Shown in pieces: positions 37,080 to 46,900 of a stretch of DNA of 64,000 bases. The position numbers and the translations under genes were made by a program. This stretch comes from Hermodice carunculata (lineage: Eukaryota > Annelida > Polychaeta > Eunicida > Amphinomidae). The stretch lies in NCBI GenBank assembly GCA_964020975.1, contig CAXHWN010002574.1, positions 57,501 to 121,500 on the forward strand, written 5' to 3'. The number at the start of each line of letters is the position of its first letter. Position 1 is the first letter of the stretch. The notes beneath the pieces are model-generated. The model was given only the letters and a program-made list of their open reading frames with translations, was not told where the DNA came from and did no database searches.

Positions 37080-38480
37080 CCTACAAAGATGTGAAAATTG
37101 ATCAGAATCTCACTACAGAGCAGATTACAGAAGTAAAAAATCTACTAGAAGAATTTGCTGATATTTTCACAGAAATTCCAGGTACTACACACTTGGTAGA
37201 ACATAGTATCAAACTCACAACAAGTGAGCCAATCAGGTCCAAGCCTTATCCTATTCCATACACTCTTAGACAAGAGCTGAAGAAAGAAACTGATTCTATG
37301 CTCAAAATGGGAGTCATTGAAAGGGCTTCAAGCCCATATTGTGCTAGTCCTGTTATTGTAAAGAAAAAAGATGACACCAACCGTGTGTGCATCGATTACA
37401 GAAAACTCAATAGAGTGACTGTCTTTGACACTGAACCTATGACCACAACTGATCAAATCTTTGCAAACTTACAAGGCAGTGTGTTTATGAGCAAGTTAGA
37501 CTTTAGCAAAGGCTATTTTCAAATTTGCATGGAAGACAAGTCCAAAGATATGACTGCGTTTGTGACTCCAGATGGGGCATTCAGATTCTTGAAAATGCCA
37601 TTTGGTTTAGTTGGCTCATGTGCCAGCTACTGTTGCATGATGAGACTTCTTTTAGAGGACATAGATGGGGTTGAAAATTATGTAGATGACGTGTTGCTGC
37701 ATAGCTCAGACTGAAAGCTCATTTAGCACTGCTCAGGCAAGTTTTCAGTAGAATCAGACAGGAACATCTCACGGTGAGGCCAACAAAATGTCTGATTGGG
37801 TTCAAAGCTATAGAGTTTTTGGGACATGTGGTCAATGAAGGTCAATTAACACCTCCCCAAGACAAAATTGACAACATCAATCAAGCTGTGAGGCCTAAAA
37901 CAAAGAAACAAGTGCGATCATTCCTGGGACTGGTGGGTTATTTTTCCAAATTTATCCCCAGCTTCGCTGCAATTGCAGCTCCCTTATCAGATCTGACTAA
38001 AAAGGGGCTTAGCTATGAAGTAAAGTGGGGAGACGCACAAGAGAAGGCTTTCAATACATTGAAGGCATGTCTGTCAAAGGGTCCAATTTCAAAGTTGCCA
38101 AATTTGAAATCCCTTTTGTGGTACAGACAGATGCAGCAGAAAAGGCTATTGGGGTGATGGTTTCTCAAGAGTATGATGGAATTAATTTTCCAATTGCATT
38201 TGCCGGTAAAAAACTGCTACCAAGAGAGAGGAACTACTCAGCCATCGAAAAGGAATGTTTGGCACTAGTCTGGGCTGTTAAAAAATTTGAAAGATACTTG
38301 TATGGTAGAGAATTCTTGCTCCTGACAGACCATCAGCCTCTAGAATACATCAACAGGGCAAAGTTTGCAAATGGCAAAATTATGAGATGGGCATTGTTTT
38401 TGCAACCTTACAGGTTCCAGATAAGAGAAATCAAAGGCAAGTCCAATATGGGTGCCGATTACATGAGCCGGGTTTGGAGT
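37080..38480 (+). other. Reverse transcriptase and RNase H domains of the Gmr1-like element
   Basis: The RT carries CIDYRKLN, SKLDFSKGYFQI, LKMPFGLVGS and NYVDDVLLHS, followed by the FLGLVGYFSKFIPSFA connection. RNase H carries VVQTDAAEKAIG and LLLTDHQPLEYI. These copy element RNA to DNA and remove the RNA template. It is a fossil copy, as stated for the whole element. Confidence 0.9.
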
Positions 38481-38581
38481 TAAATAACTTCATATTCATG
38501 ATATTGTAGTGCACACATATACAGATGTAAGACATAGACCTCTAGTTAAATTCCCTATATATTATTTTCAATAATATTCTT

Positions 38582-38591
38582 AGGGGGAGGA
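38582..38591 (+). promoter_or_regulatory. Polypurine tract before the right LTR
   Basis: AGGGGGAGGA lies immediately before the right LTR, the expected start site for plus-strand DNA synthesis. Confidence 0.8.
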
Positions 38592-39886
38592 TGTGTCAGA
38601 AGTACATGCTATTGTGTTAATACAGTTCTATCATATCAGTTGGCTTGCAGGTCAGTGACCTCTAGTAGTCACTTTTATAATTAATGATTGAACTCATGAA
38701 ACTGGTTTGACCAGTTGGGTTCAACCAGCAGGGTTCAACTTTATTGTACCCATAATGCTTGAGGGTCAAGGTTAAGGCCTTGGTATACATGCTTGGGTGT
38801 GAAACCAGGGAAACCACTTGCTTGGGAACTTTGAACAGGGAAAGACAGTTCCACTGTGAGAGATATTCACATCATCAGCACACATATCAGCCATAGTTTA
38901 GGCATGTGTCAGCAAGTCAATACAAGTCAGGGTCTCCAAACTGGAGGTAAGGTGGAAAACTGAAATTGTATTTTCCATTTCATTTAAGTTTTGAGTTTAA
39001 AGAATTTAGGTAGTATTCTTATGAAAAATATTATATACATTAGGCAAAGAGACAGAGGGAGTGGCTACACCTACCAGGTACAGGCAACCAGTAGACATAT
39101 GGTGTACAGCCTAGGGTTTTGGTGCCAGCTCCAACACTGTACTACTACTACGACAAGCTTGTGGGTCCAGCCATACAGAGATGGTGGAACATTATGGAAG
39201 CATGTTTTAGTGGACATTTGTGACATTTACGTGTGGTTATTCAGTATGGGTCCAGCCCAAGAGTAATACAGCTATACCAGTAACAAGCACATACAGTAAA
39301 TGTAATGGTGGTGCCTCATGATGTGTGTGGACAGTAACATTTAGGACTGGGTGAGTCCATTCCAATTTGGTCAGCTATAAGCCCGCATACATATATGGTT
39401 TGAACATATTTGGAAAAGGTGTACAAGTGCACATCTACACAGAGGACATTTCTAAATATCAGTGCCAGGGGTGTGGCACCTGCAGACTTTTGGACAGCTG
39501 GTAAATTAGGTGAAAAGACACCTTCAAAATTAATGTAATAGGCATTTAGTGTAATTTACAGCTATAACATTATTTGTGGCATCAAGGCGTGGCAACTGGA
39601 CTTATATGCATTTCTAAAGCACATGTGCTGGGGCGTGTACATGTAGTACAAGAAATTTATGTATAAGTTGTAAACAGGTTCTTGGGTGTGCACATTCCAC
39701 TTTTGGTTGAATTTTCATTTTAACTCATTTATTTCATTCTTTTATTTAGATTTTTTTTGGCCATGATATATGTTTAAGTACAATATATACTCAATTTAAA
39801 CAAACTTATGGTCTTTGTGTCTTTGTGCTCTCTTAGAATACAATTTTGACTTCAATTTTCTTAATATCATCAATTGAATTCCGTGA
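38592..39886 (+). repeat. Right LTR of the Gmr1-like element
   Basis: About 1,295 bp, about 99.2% identical to the left LTR. It is followed by GATAGTG and then resumes the L1 ORF2 sequence. Confidence 0.9.
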
Positions 39887-40896
39887 GATAGTGCTAAATC
39901 ATTATTTAACTGTTCTAACTTATGTTTTAAGTCTTTTTCTTTCTGCTTGTTGAGAAACGCTTTTCTTTTAGAATAAGAGACAGTGAATCCTCTGATTTCA
40001 CATTTAATTACATCGCATTTTAGGCTTTTATTATCGAAATCAAAATATTTATCTTTTTGTTCTTTAATTAATTCTCTAATTTTGCCAATGTATATTTCAT
40101 CTTTCAATAAGCTAGTATTGAATTTCCAGAATCCTGAACCTCTTCTTTTGAAGGCTGTACCTGTGAGCTGGAGACTTATTAAACTATGATCAGTTTTAAT
40201 TGATGATTTTATTTTACAAGAAGTCACATGAGGGCCAAGAAAACTGGAAATAAACCAGTAGTCTAGTCTGCATTGGATTAAGGGTTGCTTTGAATACCAA
40301 GTGTGCATAAAAGTGTCTGAATTTCTCATTCTCCATATGTCCACAAGATCAAATTCTTCTATGAAGTTGAGTAAATCAGAGTGATATGCTGAAGCTGTTT
40401 CTGCTCTACCACCTTTTTTATCCAGTGTGGGAGCCAGTATAGTGTTGAAGTCACCTCCAAAAATGAGGTTATTGGGAAGTTTGTCTGTCAAATGAGCCCT
40501 TAAATTGATTAAAAAGTCAACTTGGTCAGTAACTTGATCTTTAGTTGGAGCATATATATTGATGTATTGAGTGAAATTTTCATCATCAATCTCAGCTTCA
40601 AGAATAATGAATCTGCCATTGGGTCAGTGATGTGGCTCTTTATGTTACAATTGACTCTGTTAGAAAATAATATAGCCACTCCTCGGCTGTCTCTGGAACC
40701 ATGTGAAAACACAATGTTAGCACCCCACTCATTTTTCCAAATGCCTCCATCCTCCTGGCAGCTGTGAGTTTACTTGAAGAAAAATGATTCCATTACTAAG
40801 TTTACACAGCCAATGAAACATGGATCTACGTTGTTTAATATCAGGCAGCCCCCGAACATTAAGAGAGTGTAAGATAAAGTCATAAACTTCAGTCAT
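39887..40896 (-). pseudogene. L1 ORF2, endonuclease portion
   Basis: This is the 5' part of ORF2, starting at ATG 40896 with MTEVYDFILHSLNVRGLPD. It continues with FSHGSRDSRGVAILFS, then LIFGGDFNTILAP, CRLDYWFISS and SIKTDHSLISLQL. These are the standard blocks of the apurinic-endonuclease-like domain (G-G-D-F-N, R-x-D-Y/F, S/T-D-H). A frame change and stop lie near 40.74 kb after WRHLEK, and another near 40.5 kb. The frame runs into the Gmr1-like element at the residues LALS. The reading resumes on the other side of the insertion at about 32.42 kb. Confidence 0.85.
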
Positions 40897-41429
40897 ACTT
40901 CGGGTAAGATGTCAAGCACAAGTACAGCATGTGTGCTGTAACACTGGTAATGTGCATAATATATACATTTTGTTTGTGTAATGAACTGGGGGTAGCAGAG
41001 GGTACTACACATGATGTATATGATGCAAGTAATGTGAATACAAGAGTATCACACTATGAACATAATGAATAAGTATGTTAGATCTTGGATCAGATAGTAT
41101 ACATGGTATATGCAACGTTTAAAAATATAAGCTGATGAGCTTGCTAGGCTGTTGAATTGCTGCAAACAATTGATTGTATGTCATTACAAGTATATAAGCA
41201 TCATTATACAAGCAAGCATTACCTAATGTACCAATCCTGTCATTTGACTCGACACTCCACATATTACAGAGGAACTCTTTTTGACAAATAACTGAAAAAG
41301 AAAACCACAAAATAACCAAAGGACAACACAGAGTGCACATTCTGAGGAGCATGCACTCACATACATTAGGGTCCACTGAGAAAGCAGCATGAAGGCCCTT
41401 CATGACTGACTGGGACCGAAAATCCAGAG

Positions 41430-41560
41430 TTAAAAAAGAGAAAGAAAAAAAACAAAAACAAAAAAAAAAAAAAACAAAGGAAAACAAAAACAAAAGGTCA
41501 TGGGTCATTTCAAGACTCGGAAGACAAACCAGAGGGAAAAAAAAAGAAAAAAAAGGCTTT
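41430..41560. repeat. A-rich tract within the L1 spacer (T-rich in element sense)
   Basis: Runs of A with scattered C and G on the plus strand, in the ORF1-ORF2 spacer of the L1. Frames across it (Lys/Glu-rich or Phe-rich) are artefacts. Confidence 0.8.
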
Positions 41561-41989
41561 CATTCAGTATCTTATCACTGGTACTACTTTACACGTAGCA
41601 TAGGATAACAAACACAAAGAACTCCCCTCGTTAGAAGAAAAGCACACATTATTCCACTACATGTGCATAGCTTGATAAGCATGTTATATATTCAGAATTT
41701 AACTCTGTCACATACACACTGAAGACTAATGATCACACAGACTGTAAAATAATGTTAGAATCAAGCTTAGATTTTTTAGCAATTATGATAATAATAATAT
41801 TACTGATGGTTGCTTAGCTCCTGAGAAAAAGGACTTGTAATCTTTCCATATATTCAGCATGCATATGCATGTGGATCATGCATTTAATATGAAGCTAGTC
41901 TTATGCTGAGTGCTTATGAGTAAGGACAGGTTCTGCGTTAAGTAGCCACAATGTGTGTTCTGCTGTGGATTGAAAAAGAAAAAAAACTG

Positions 41990-42960
41990 AGGTTATTATA
42001 ATAACAGGAATCACAGCAACAGACTTGTTACTTTACTATGGTTTCAAAGGCATATATGGTTGCACATGTAATAATATATATGAATGCAATATTCAAATAC
42101 CATGTGAATGTTCATGCTCCAGGTTGACTACCGTGTGTAACTTTACAGAATGTATTGTCATGTTGATATAACCACAAGTTGCAGGGCAAAGAGAGTTTTA
42201 ACTTAGTAATGCGGGATGTGTTGTAGACAACAAACAGCAAGGAATATAATGAAACACACTAACTTATTTGTAATGTGTTGGTAAAGATTAAATCTAAGCA
42301 AGCTGACAGGAATCTCGATAATAATAAATTTGCCACCAGAGTATAGTTTGGAAGCAAAATTGTAATAATGTAATATAACAGTATTTGGCAGATTAGATGC
42401 AAACAGTGTGTCTGTTTATGTTCAAGGTTTTGAGTCTGATGTATGTAACTTTCCAAAGCATGTTGCCACCTTATTAATGTGTAATACGCTGAAAGTAATG
42501 GGGGTCCCAGCAAAGGGTTAATGATTAAATCTGAGCAAAATTGACAGGAAATCACAATAATGATAGTAAGGTGTGATTTCAAAACATAATTGCAGTGGTG
42601 CATTTAAAAATGATCAGGTGCAGCAGTATGATTTAGAAATTGTCATATGTCAAAGATGTATAATCACCTGGCTGTCATGATAATGCTAGCTGCACAGTGA
42701 GCAGCAAGAGTGACAGTACAGAGTACTGTTTGACTATGATTAGTTTTGAGCAAGGTGACAGGAATCATCATGACAAAACTTGCTAGATTTTGAGACATAC
42801 TTGCAGTAATGTTGTAATAGTCAGGTGGAACAGTATGATTGTTGAGGTTCAAAGTTATGGGTTTAACATATACATGTGCAAATTTCCAAGTTGTGTTTTC
42901 ACCTGGCTAACCAATACTTAGAGTCACAGCACAGGGTACACATCATAGCAGGTATCATGG
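41990..42960 (-). repeat. Degenerate internal tandem repeats in the L1 spacer
   Basis: The anchor ACAGGAAT(C) recurs at about 42003, 42305, 42543 and 42757. It is usually preceded by a GATTAAATCTGAGCAA-like block and followed by CACNATAATGA-like sequence, an ACAGTATGATT block and CAAATTTCCAAGTTGTG-like sequence. Spacings are about 302, 238 and 214 bp. Units are strongly diverged. Other Tx1-like elements carry internal tandem repeats, so this is probably an element feature rather than later damage. Confidence 0.55.
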
Positions 42961-42976
42961 AATGGGTGAAACAAAG

Positions 42977-43919
42977 TCAGCTGTCCCTGTTCAGCACTTG
43001 ATCCAACCTTTCCACATACTTGATTTGGCATACCCGATCAGATCCTCGTGCGACAAAGAAGACTTTACCAGCCCAAGTTCAAGTAGTAGCCACACATGCA
43101 TCATTTTTGACCCTGTTGAAAAGAGCATACATCCCTTGGCACAGGTCATCCACAATGATCATCTTGGTCCCCTTTAGTGTTCTCCTGGCTCTCATGACTA
43201 ACATTTTGTGTGCCCTCCACAGGAACTTAATGATAATTCCCCTTGGCTTGTTTGGAGATCTTTTCCCTAGCCTGTGTGCCACATCAATATCTTTTTCTTC
43301 TAATTGTATTTCCAACTTCTCCTCAAGGAATCTGAGAACAATGTGTGGTATCTTCATACTGGTCTTCTTTCAAGCCAAATATTCTAATATTTGACTTGCG
43401 AGAGTACTGTTCATTATGTACTGCTAGCGCTTTTACTTCATTCACTTTCTCATGTAGCTCTTCTTTGGTGACCATGTTTTGTGTAACTTTCTCCACCTCA
43501 GTCTTAATTTGCTCCTTGAGATTTTCTTTCATTTCCTCCATGCATTCATTCACATCCTGTACAACTTTTTGTATTTCTTCTAACAGTCCAACTTTCATGT
43601 TGTTGTTCATGAGTTCATTCAGCTTTTGTTCAATTTGCTGCATTGTAGGTACCATGTTGAGGTCAACTGAGGTCACTGTAATGTCAGCTTCAGCAAGTTC
43701 ACAGAAACTATCCTCTTCTGTGGAGCTTTCAGAAGGGAGCAGTTTGAATCTTTTAAAGTCAAGCTGTGGAGAAACACTGCTGTTAGAATCTGTGCTATAA
43801 TGGCGTGGACGTTTGCACTGCCCACTTGGAGTCTGTGTATTTTGAATAGCAGAATGGCATGAATCAGGCTTTGGGGTAGCACTCATTGACACATAGTCCC
43901 ATATGTATGGTGCGAGCAT
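42977..43919 (-). pseudogene. L1 ORF1 (coiled-coil, RRM-type RNA-binding protein)
   Basis: L1 ORF1p forms trimers through a coiled coil and binds element RNA. The first half (43919-43345) has a Ser/Pro-rich start, a long coiled coil (MQQIEQKLNELMNNNMKV, EEIQKVVQDVNECMEEMKEN, KVTQNMVTKEELHEKVNEV) and then the RRM entry block YSRKSNIRIFGLKE typical of this family (Transposase_22). The frame then changes. The rest continues as IPHIVLRFLEEK, VAHRLGKRSPNKPRGIIIKF (conserved A-H-R-x-G block) and DLCQGMYALFNRVK, past one stop, to WAGKVFFVARGSDRV and the terminal stop at 42977-42979. Length and order match intact family members, so it was a full ORF1 before decay. Confidence 0.85.
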
Positions 43920-44328
43920 GCATAAAAGTAGTCAAAACTGAAATGATTAAATATAGCGCTGAGAAACCACTATGTCCATCACTGAAAATATAGATCCATA
44001 TATAACAGTCAGGTACCTTGGTTTGATCACATACCAGCACTATTTAATATTTTCCGAAGCCACACTTGCACACTTGCAGGTCCCAGTCAGTCACAATGGC
44101 CTCCATGCAGCCTATGTCTCAAGCAGTGCACATGTTGACATGGATTGAAAGTCCACAAGTAGCCAGCAGTTCTGTCTGAAAATTGCCTGTGAGAGACTCT
44201 TATACTTCATGAACATAATGTACTTGTTCAAGAAGTGCCTGTTGAATCCTGATAGATGTAATCCAGACAATAGTAGAGATCCTGAATCAAATACAACTGC
44301 TGTAGACAGTGCCACCTGGTGTCTCCCA

Positions 44329-44344
44329 ATCTCATTAACAAGTC
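44329..44344. repeat. Probable L1 target-site duplication, 5' copy
   Basis: ATCTCATTAACAAGTC differs from the 3' copy (29291-29306) at one base. Its position puts the L1 5' end about 410 bp upstream of the ORF1 start codon. Confidence 0.65.
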
Positions 44345-46900
44345 TCCAAATGCAGTACCAATTACAAGAAGGTTATAATCACCCTTGCACCAATAGGTTT
44401 AGGGTAATAGCTTTAGAAATTTATCCCCACTGTGTCTCTACATCTGATGCAAGGTCTTAAACTATAGTGAATACATTTTTGATGGTGAACTGCACATGTT
44501 TGAAAGGTGACTCGAACCAGCCATTGCATATAGATATTCAGGTTGTATGATATGCAGTAAGGATGTTTCCCCTGTGTGGTCTGGTCAAGGGTGTATGTTT
44601 GTACTACTGCACATTCATCTTGTTTACTACTGCTTCTGGGAATGGCTTGTGCTCTCATGGAATGGCCAACCATTATGATAGCTCCACCACCAAACCTGTT
44701 GATGTGGATGTCGCGTCTTGGGGCATGATTGTTTTCTTTTGTATTCATACCTTGTGTATCCCATCAAGAAAACCCAAACAGAAGCGAAGATTTGTCTTAG
44801 AAGACTATGGTGTCTTCTGCTCTATTTCACCCACTGATAGTGCGGAACAATGTTGGTGTATCAGGGTTTATGTTTACTGAATATATATTTTGCTGGTAAT
44901 TCCCTGTCAAAAGTTATTGTTGTTGTTTCATAAAGTCATTTAGTTCCTGGCAGCCGTCCACTCCTGTGAGGTATGAGCAATCTTGAATGTATTCATCATT
45001 TGCAGCTTTACAAGTTTCCTTTTCAACCATCGGATACCTTCCACATGGATACAACACCTGTTCCCCATACTATGCTAAAATCTGCACCGTTGGTTGAACA
45101 TGGAGTATGATGAATATGGTATTCTCTGTGAAATCGGCTGCACCACTGTAATTTCTTGGCATGTGGTTAAGGAACACTACTTTCCATGTGATCAAATGGA
45201 GTAAAAAATGATTGTTTTCGAAATGGGTAATTTTCAGAAGTTGATGAAAATTTTTTTCTGGGATTTAGGTTTTAATGGGGTGTTTAAATGATATCACTGG
45301 TAATATTTCATTGCAATTTGGGGCCACAATTGCTACCAGTACACAAAGACACTCCCACAATGATAATGAAAGGGTCCGTTTATGACCTCCACACTATCCA
45401 AAGACCATGGCTAAATCAAATAGTATTACATACCAAATGCAAAGTTCACACACTGGCAGGTATCATACTCTTGAAATGCCCAGCCTTCAACCGTGAAGTT
45501 GGTTCAGAAAAAAATCACAAAACTATACCGACTGTTTGTCCCACTCAAGATGCCTTGTTTTGCTGATCCTTATATTCTGCAGGGAATTTGAGTATGACTC
45601 TGAAGATATTCATCAAGGCATGTCATTAATCCATTTCAAAATGTTAGCATTACTTCGGTTGTCTTTAGAGGTACGGCCGAGCAACTTTATTCTTCGTGTT
45701 TCTAAATTACCTAGTAGGAACCAAATAAAATATAAACATACGAGGGTTCATAATATTACCTAATTGGACTGTTTGAACAAGGCAAGACAAGGATTCAGTC
45801 ACTGTACACCATCTTGCAGATGTACAATTTCAATGAGTGTGGCATTTGCTACACCGAATTAGTGTTGGTGTAGTTCTACGGTAACGTGCCTTAGCAAGCT
45901 ATGGACATTTAAGAAAAAAAGGACGAAGCCATAAATGAATATTTAAAGCTGCAGACCTTTTGCAAGAAAAAACGGTAATTGTATGTTCCAATGCACACTT
46001 TACGTGGAAATGCAAACGTAATAGAACTAGAGCTGACTTTAAGAAAGCTGGAAAAACTTTTTGCAGCAAAAGTTAAGAGTTAAATCAAGAACGTTGGTTC
46101 TAATATGCCCCTTAACTTTGTAGTGTGTGTGGGAAATAGCATCAATGATGTGTGTATGTCACCAACTTCCAGACTTGTAGTTCCGGCTTTGAATACAATC
46201 TCGTCATGTGATTCCCTTTAGTGAGTGGGTAGTTTCCATTAATGATTTGATAGATAAAATATTGATATTTTATCATGTTTCTTGTTTGAACCCGACCACA
46301 CTTACCTTTCTGGAAAGCATTCCTCACACTAATGTGCTTGTGCAAATTCAGAAGTTCTGTTGTCACAAAGTTCTTCCACTCTTTCTGCTTTATTTTTATC
46401 CAAAAAAATTTCACAAAGAGCCTTCCACTTCAACACCATGGTTTTGGAACAGGCATGGCCTTGTTCTTGAAATCAACCCTCTTATTTGCAAGACTCGATA
46501 CTTTCAAAAACCTTTGTCTGACCTTTGTTTTCATTTGATTTAGGAAGGGACCATATTTCATTCTTTGTCCCTTGCTTCTCTCCTACCCATTGAGGATTAC
46601 ACAAAAGTTGTTTGTTGCTGGGGTAAGGCAAGGTGGATCACCATATGACACATGATTTTGCCTGCAGTATGTTATGCAGATTGAGGAGCCATTTCATTTT
46701 AAAGAAGCGCCAAAAGGAAACAATCCTAATACCCAAAATATAATAACACATTATGCACTAAAATAAAGGAAACAGACGTGTCACAGGAAAAGGACCACTG
46801 GTTTTCTCTAATATTGCAAATTAATTATACATTTCTATATTTGATAGTAATACTTATATACAAGCTACATTTGGTATGACTTCTATCAGTTTGTATCAAT
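44345..46900. other. Intergenic, no gene supported
   Basis: Open frames of up to 111 codons occur on both strands but overlap one another and show no convincing family match. A minus-strand RFGGGAIIMVG stretch near 44.67 kb faintly recalls a Tc1/mariner transposase block and is discussed under rejected items. Confidence 0.4.

Larger units (their letters stand above)
32425..39886 (+). mobile_element. Gmr1-like Ty3/gypsy LTR retrotransposon, young but broken
   Basis: The element has two long terminal repeats of about 1.3 kb. It carries a primer-binding site matching tRNA-Pro, a gag region, a protease motif, integrase, reverse transcriptase and RNase H, in that order, and a polypurine tract before the right LTR. 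Integrase upstream of RT is the arrangement of the Gmr1 group and unlike ordinary gypsy elements. The LTRs differ at about nine sites plus one T-run length change (about 99.2% identical), so insertion was recent on an evolutionary scale. It lies inside L1 ORF2 in the opposite orientation, flanked by GATAG/TAGTG-type target duplication. The junction reads GATAGTG on both sides, so the exact ends are uncertain by about two bases. All domains are present, but the reading frames are interrupted roughly five times, so I regard it as a fossil. No envelope gene is seen. Confidence 0.9.
29307..44328 (-). mobile_element. L1/Tx1-type LINE, full-length but inactive, host of a nested LTR element
   Basis: Reading on the minus strand, the element has a 5' UTR of about 0.4 kb (44328-43920) and ORF1 (43919-42977). 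A spacer of about 2.1 kb with internal repeats and a T-rich tract follows. ORF2 runs from ATG at 40896 to a stop near 29754, then a 3' UTR of about 0.44 kb ends in AATAAA (29325-29330 on the plus strand) and a short A tail. Subtracting the nested LTR element and its target duplication leaves about 7.56 kb. This is within or slightly above the usual range for Tx1-like L1 elements. Matching 16-bp flanks support an insertion with both ends preserved. Both ORFs have frameshifts and stops, and motif A of the RT has lost its catalytic aspartate, so the copy is dead. Tx1-like L1s are common in cnidarians, echinoderms, hemichordates, amphioxus, fish and frogs. Confidence 0.85.

Noticed and set aside
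43345-43800. 151-codon Ser/Cys/Phe-rich plus-strand frame
   Set aside because: It is the antisense shadow of the L1 ORF1 coiled coil.
44413-44748. Minus-strand RFGGGAIIMVG resembling a Tc1/mariner block
   Set aside because: The flanking W-S-D-E, F-Q-Q-D-N and P-x-x-x-P-I-E blocks are not present. One short match is not enough.
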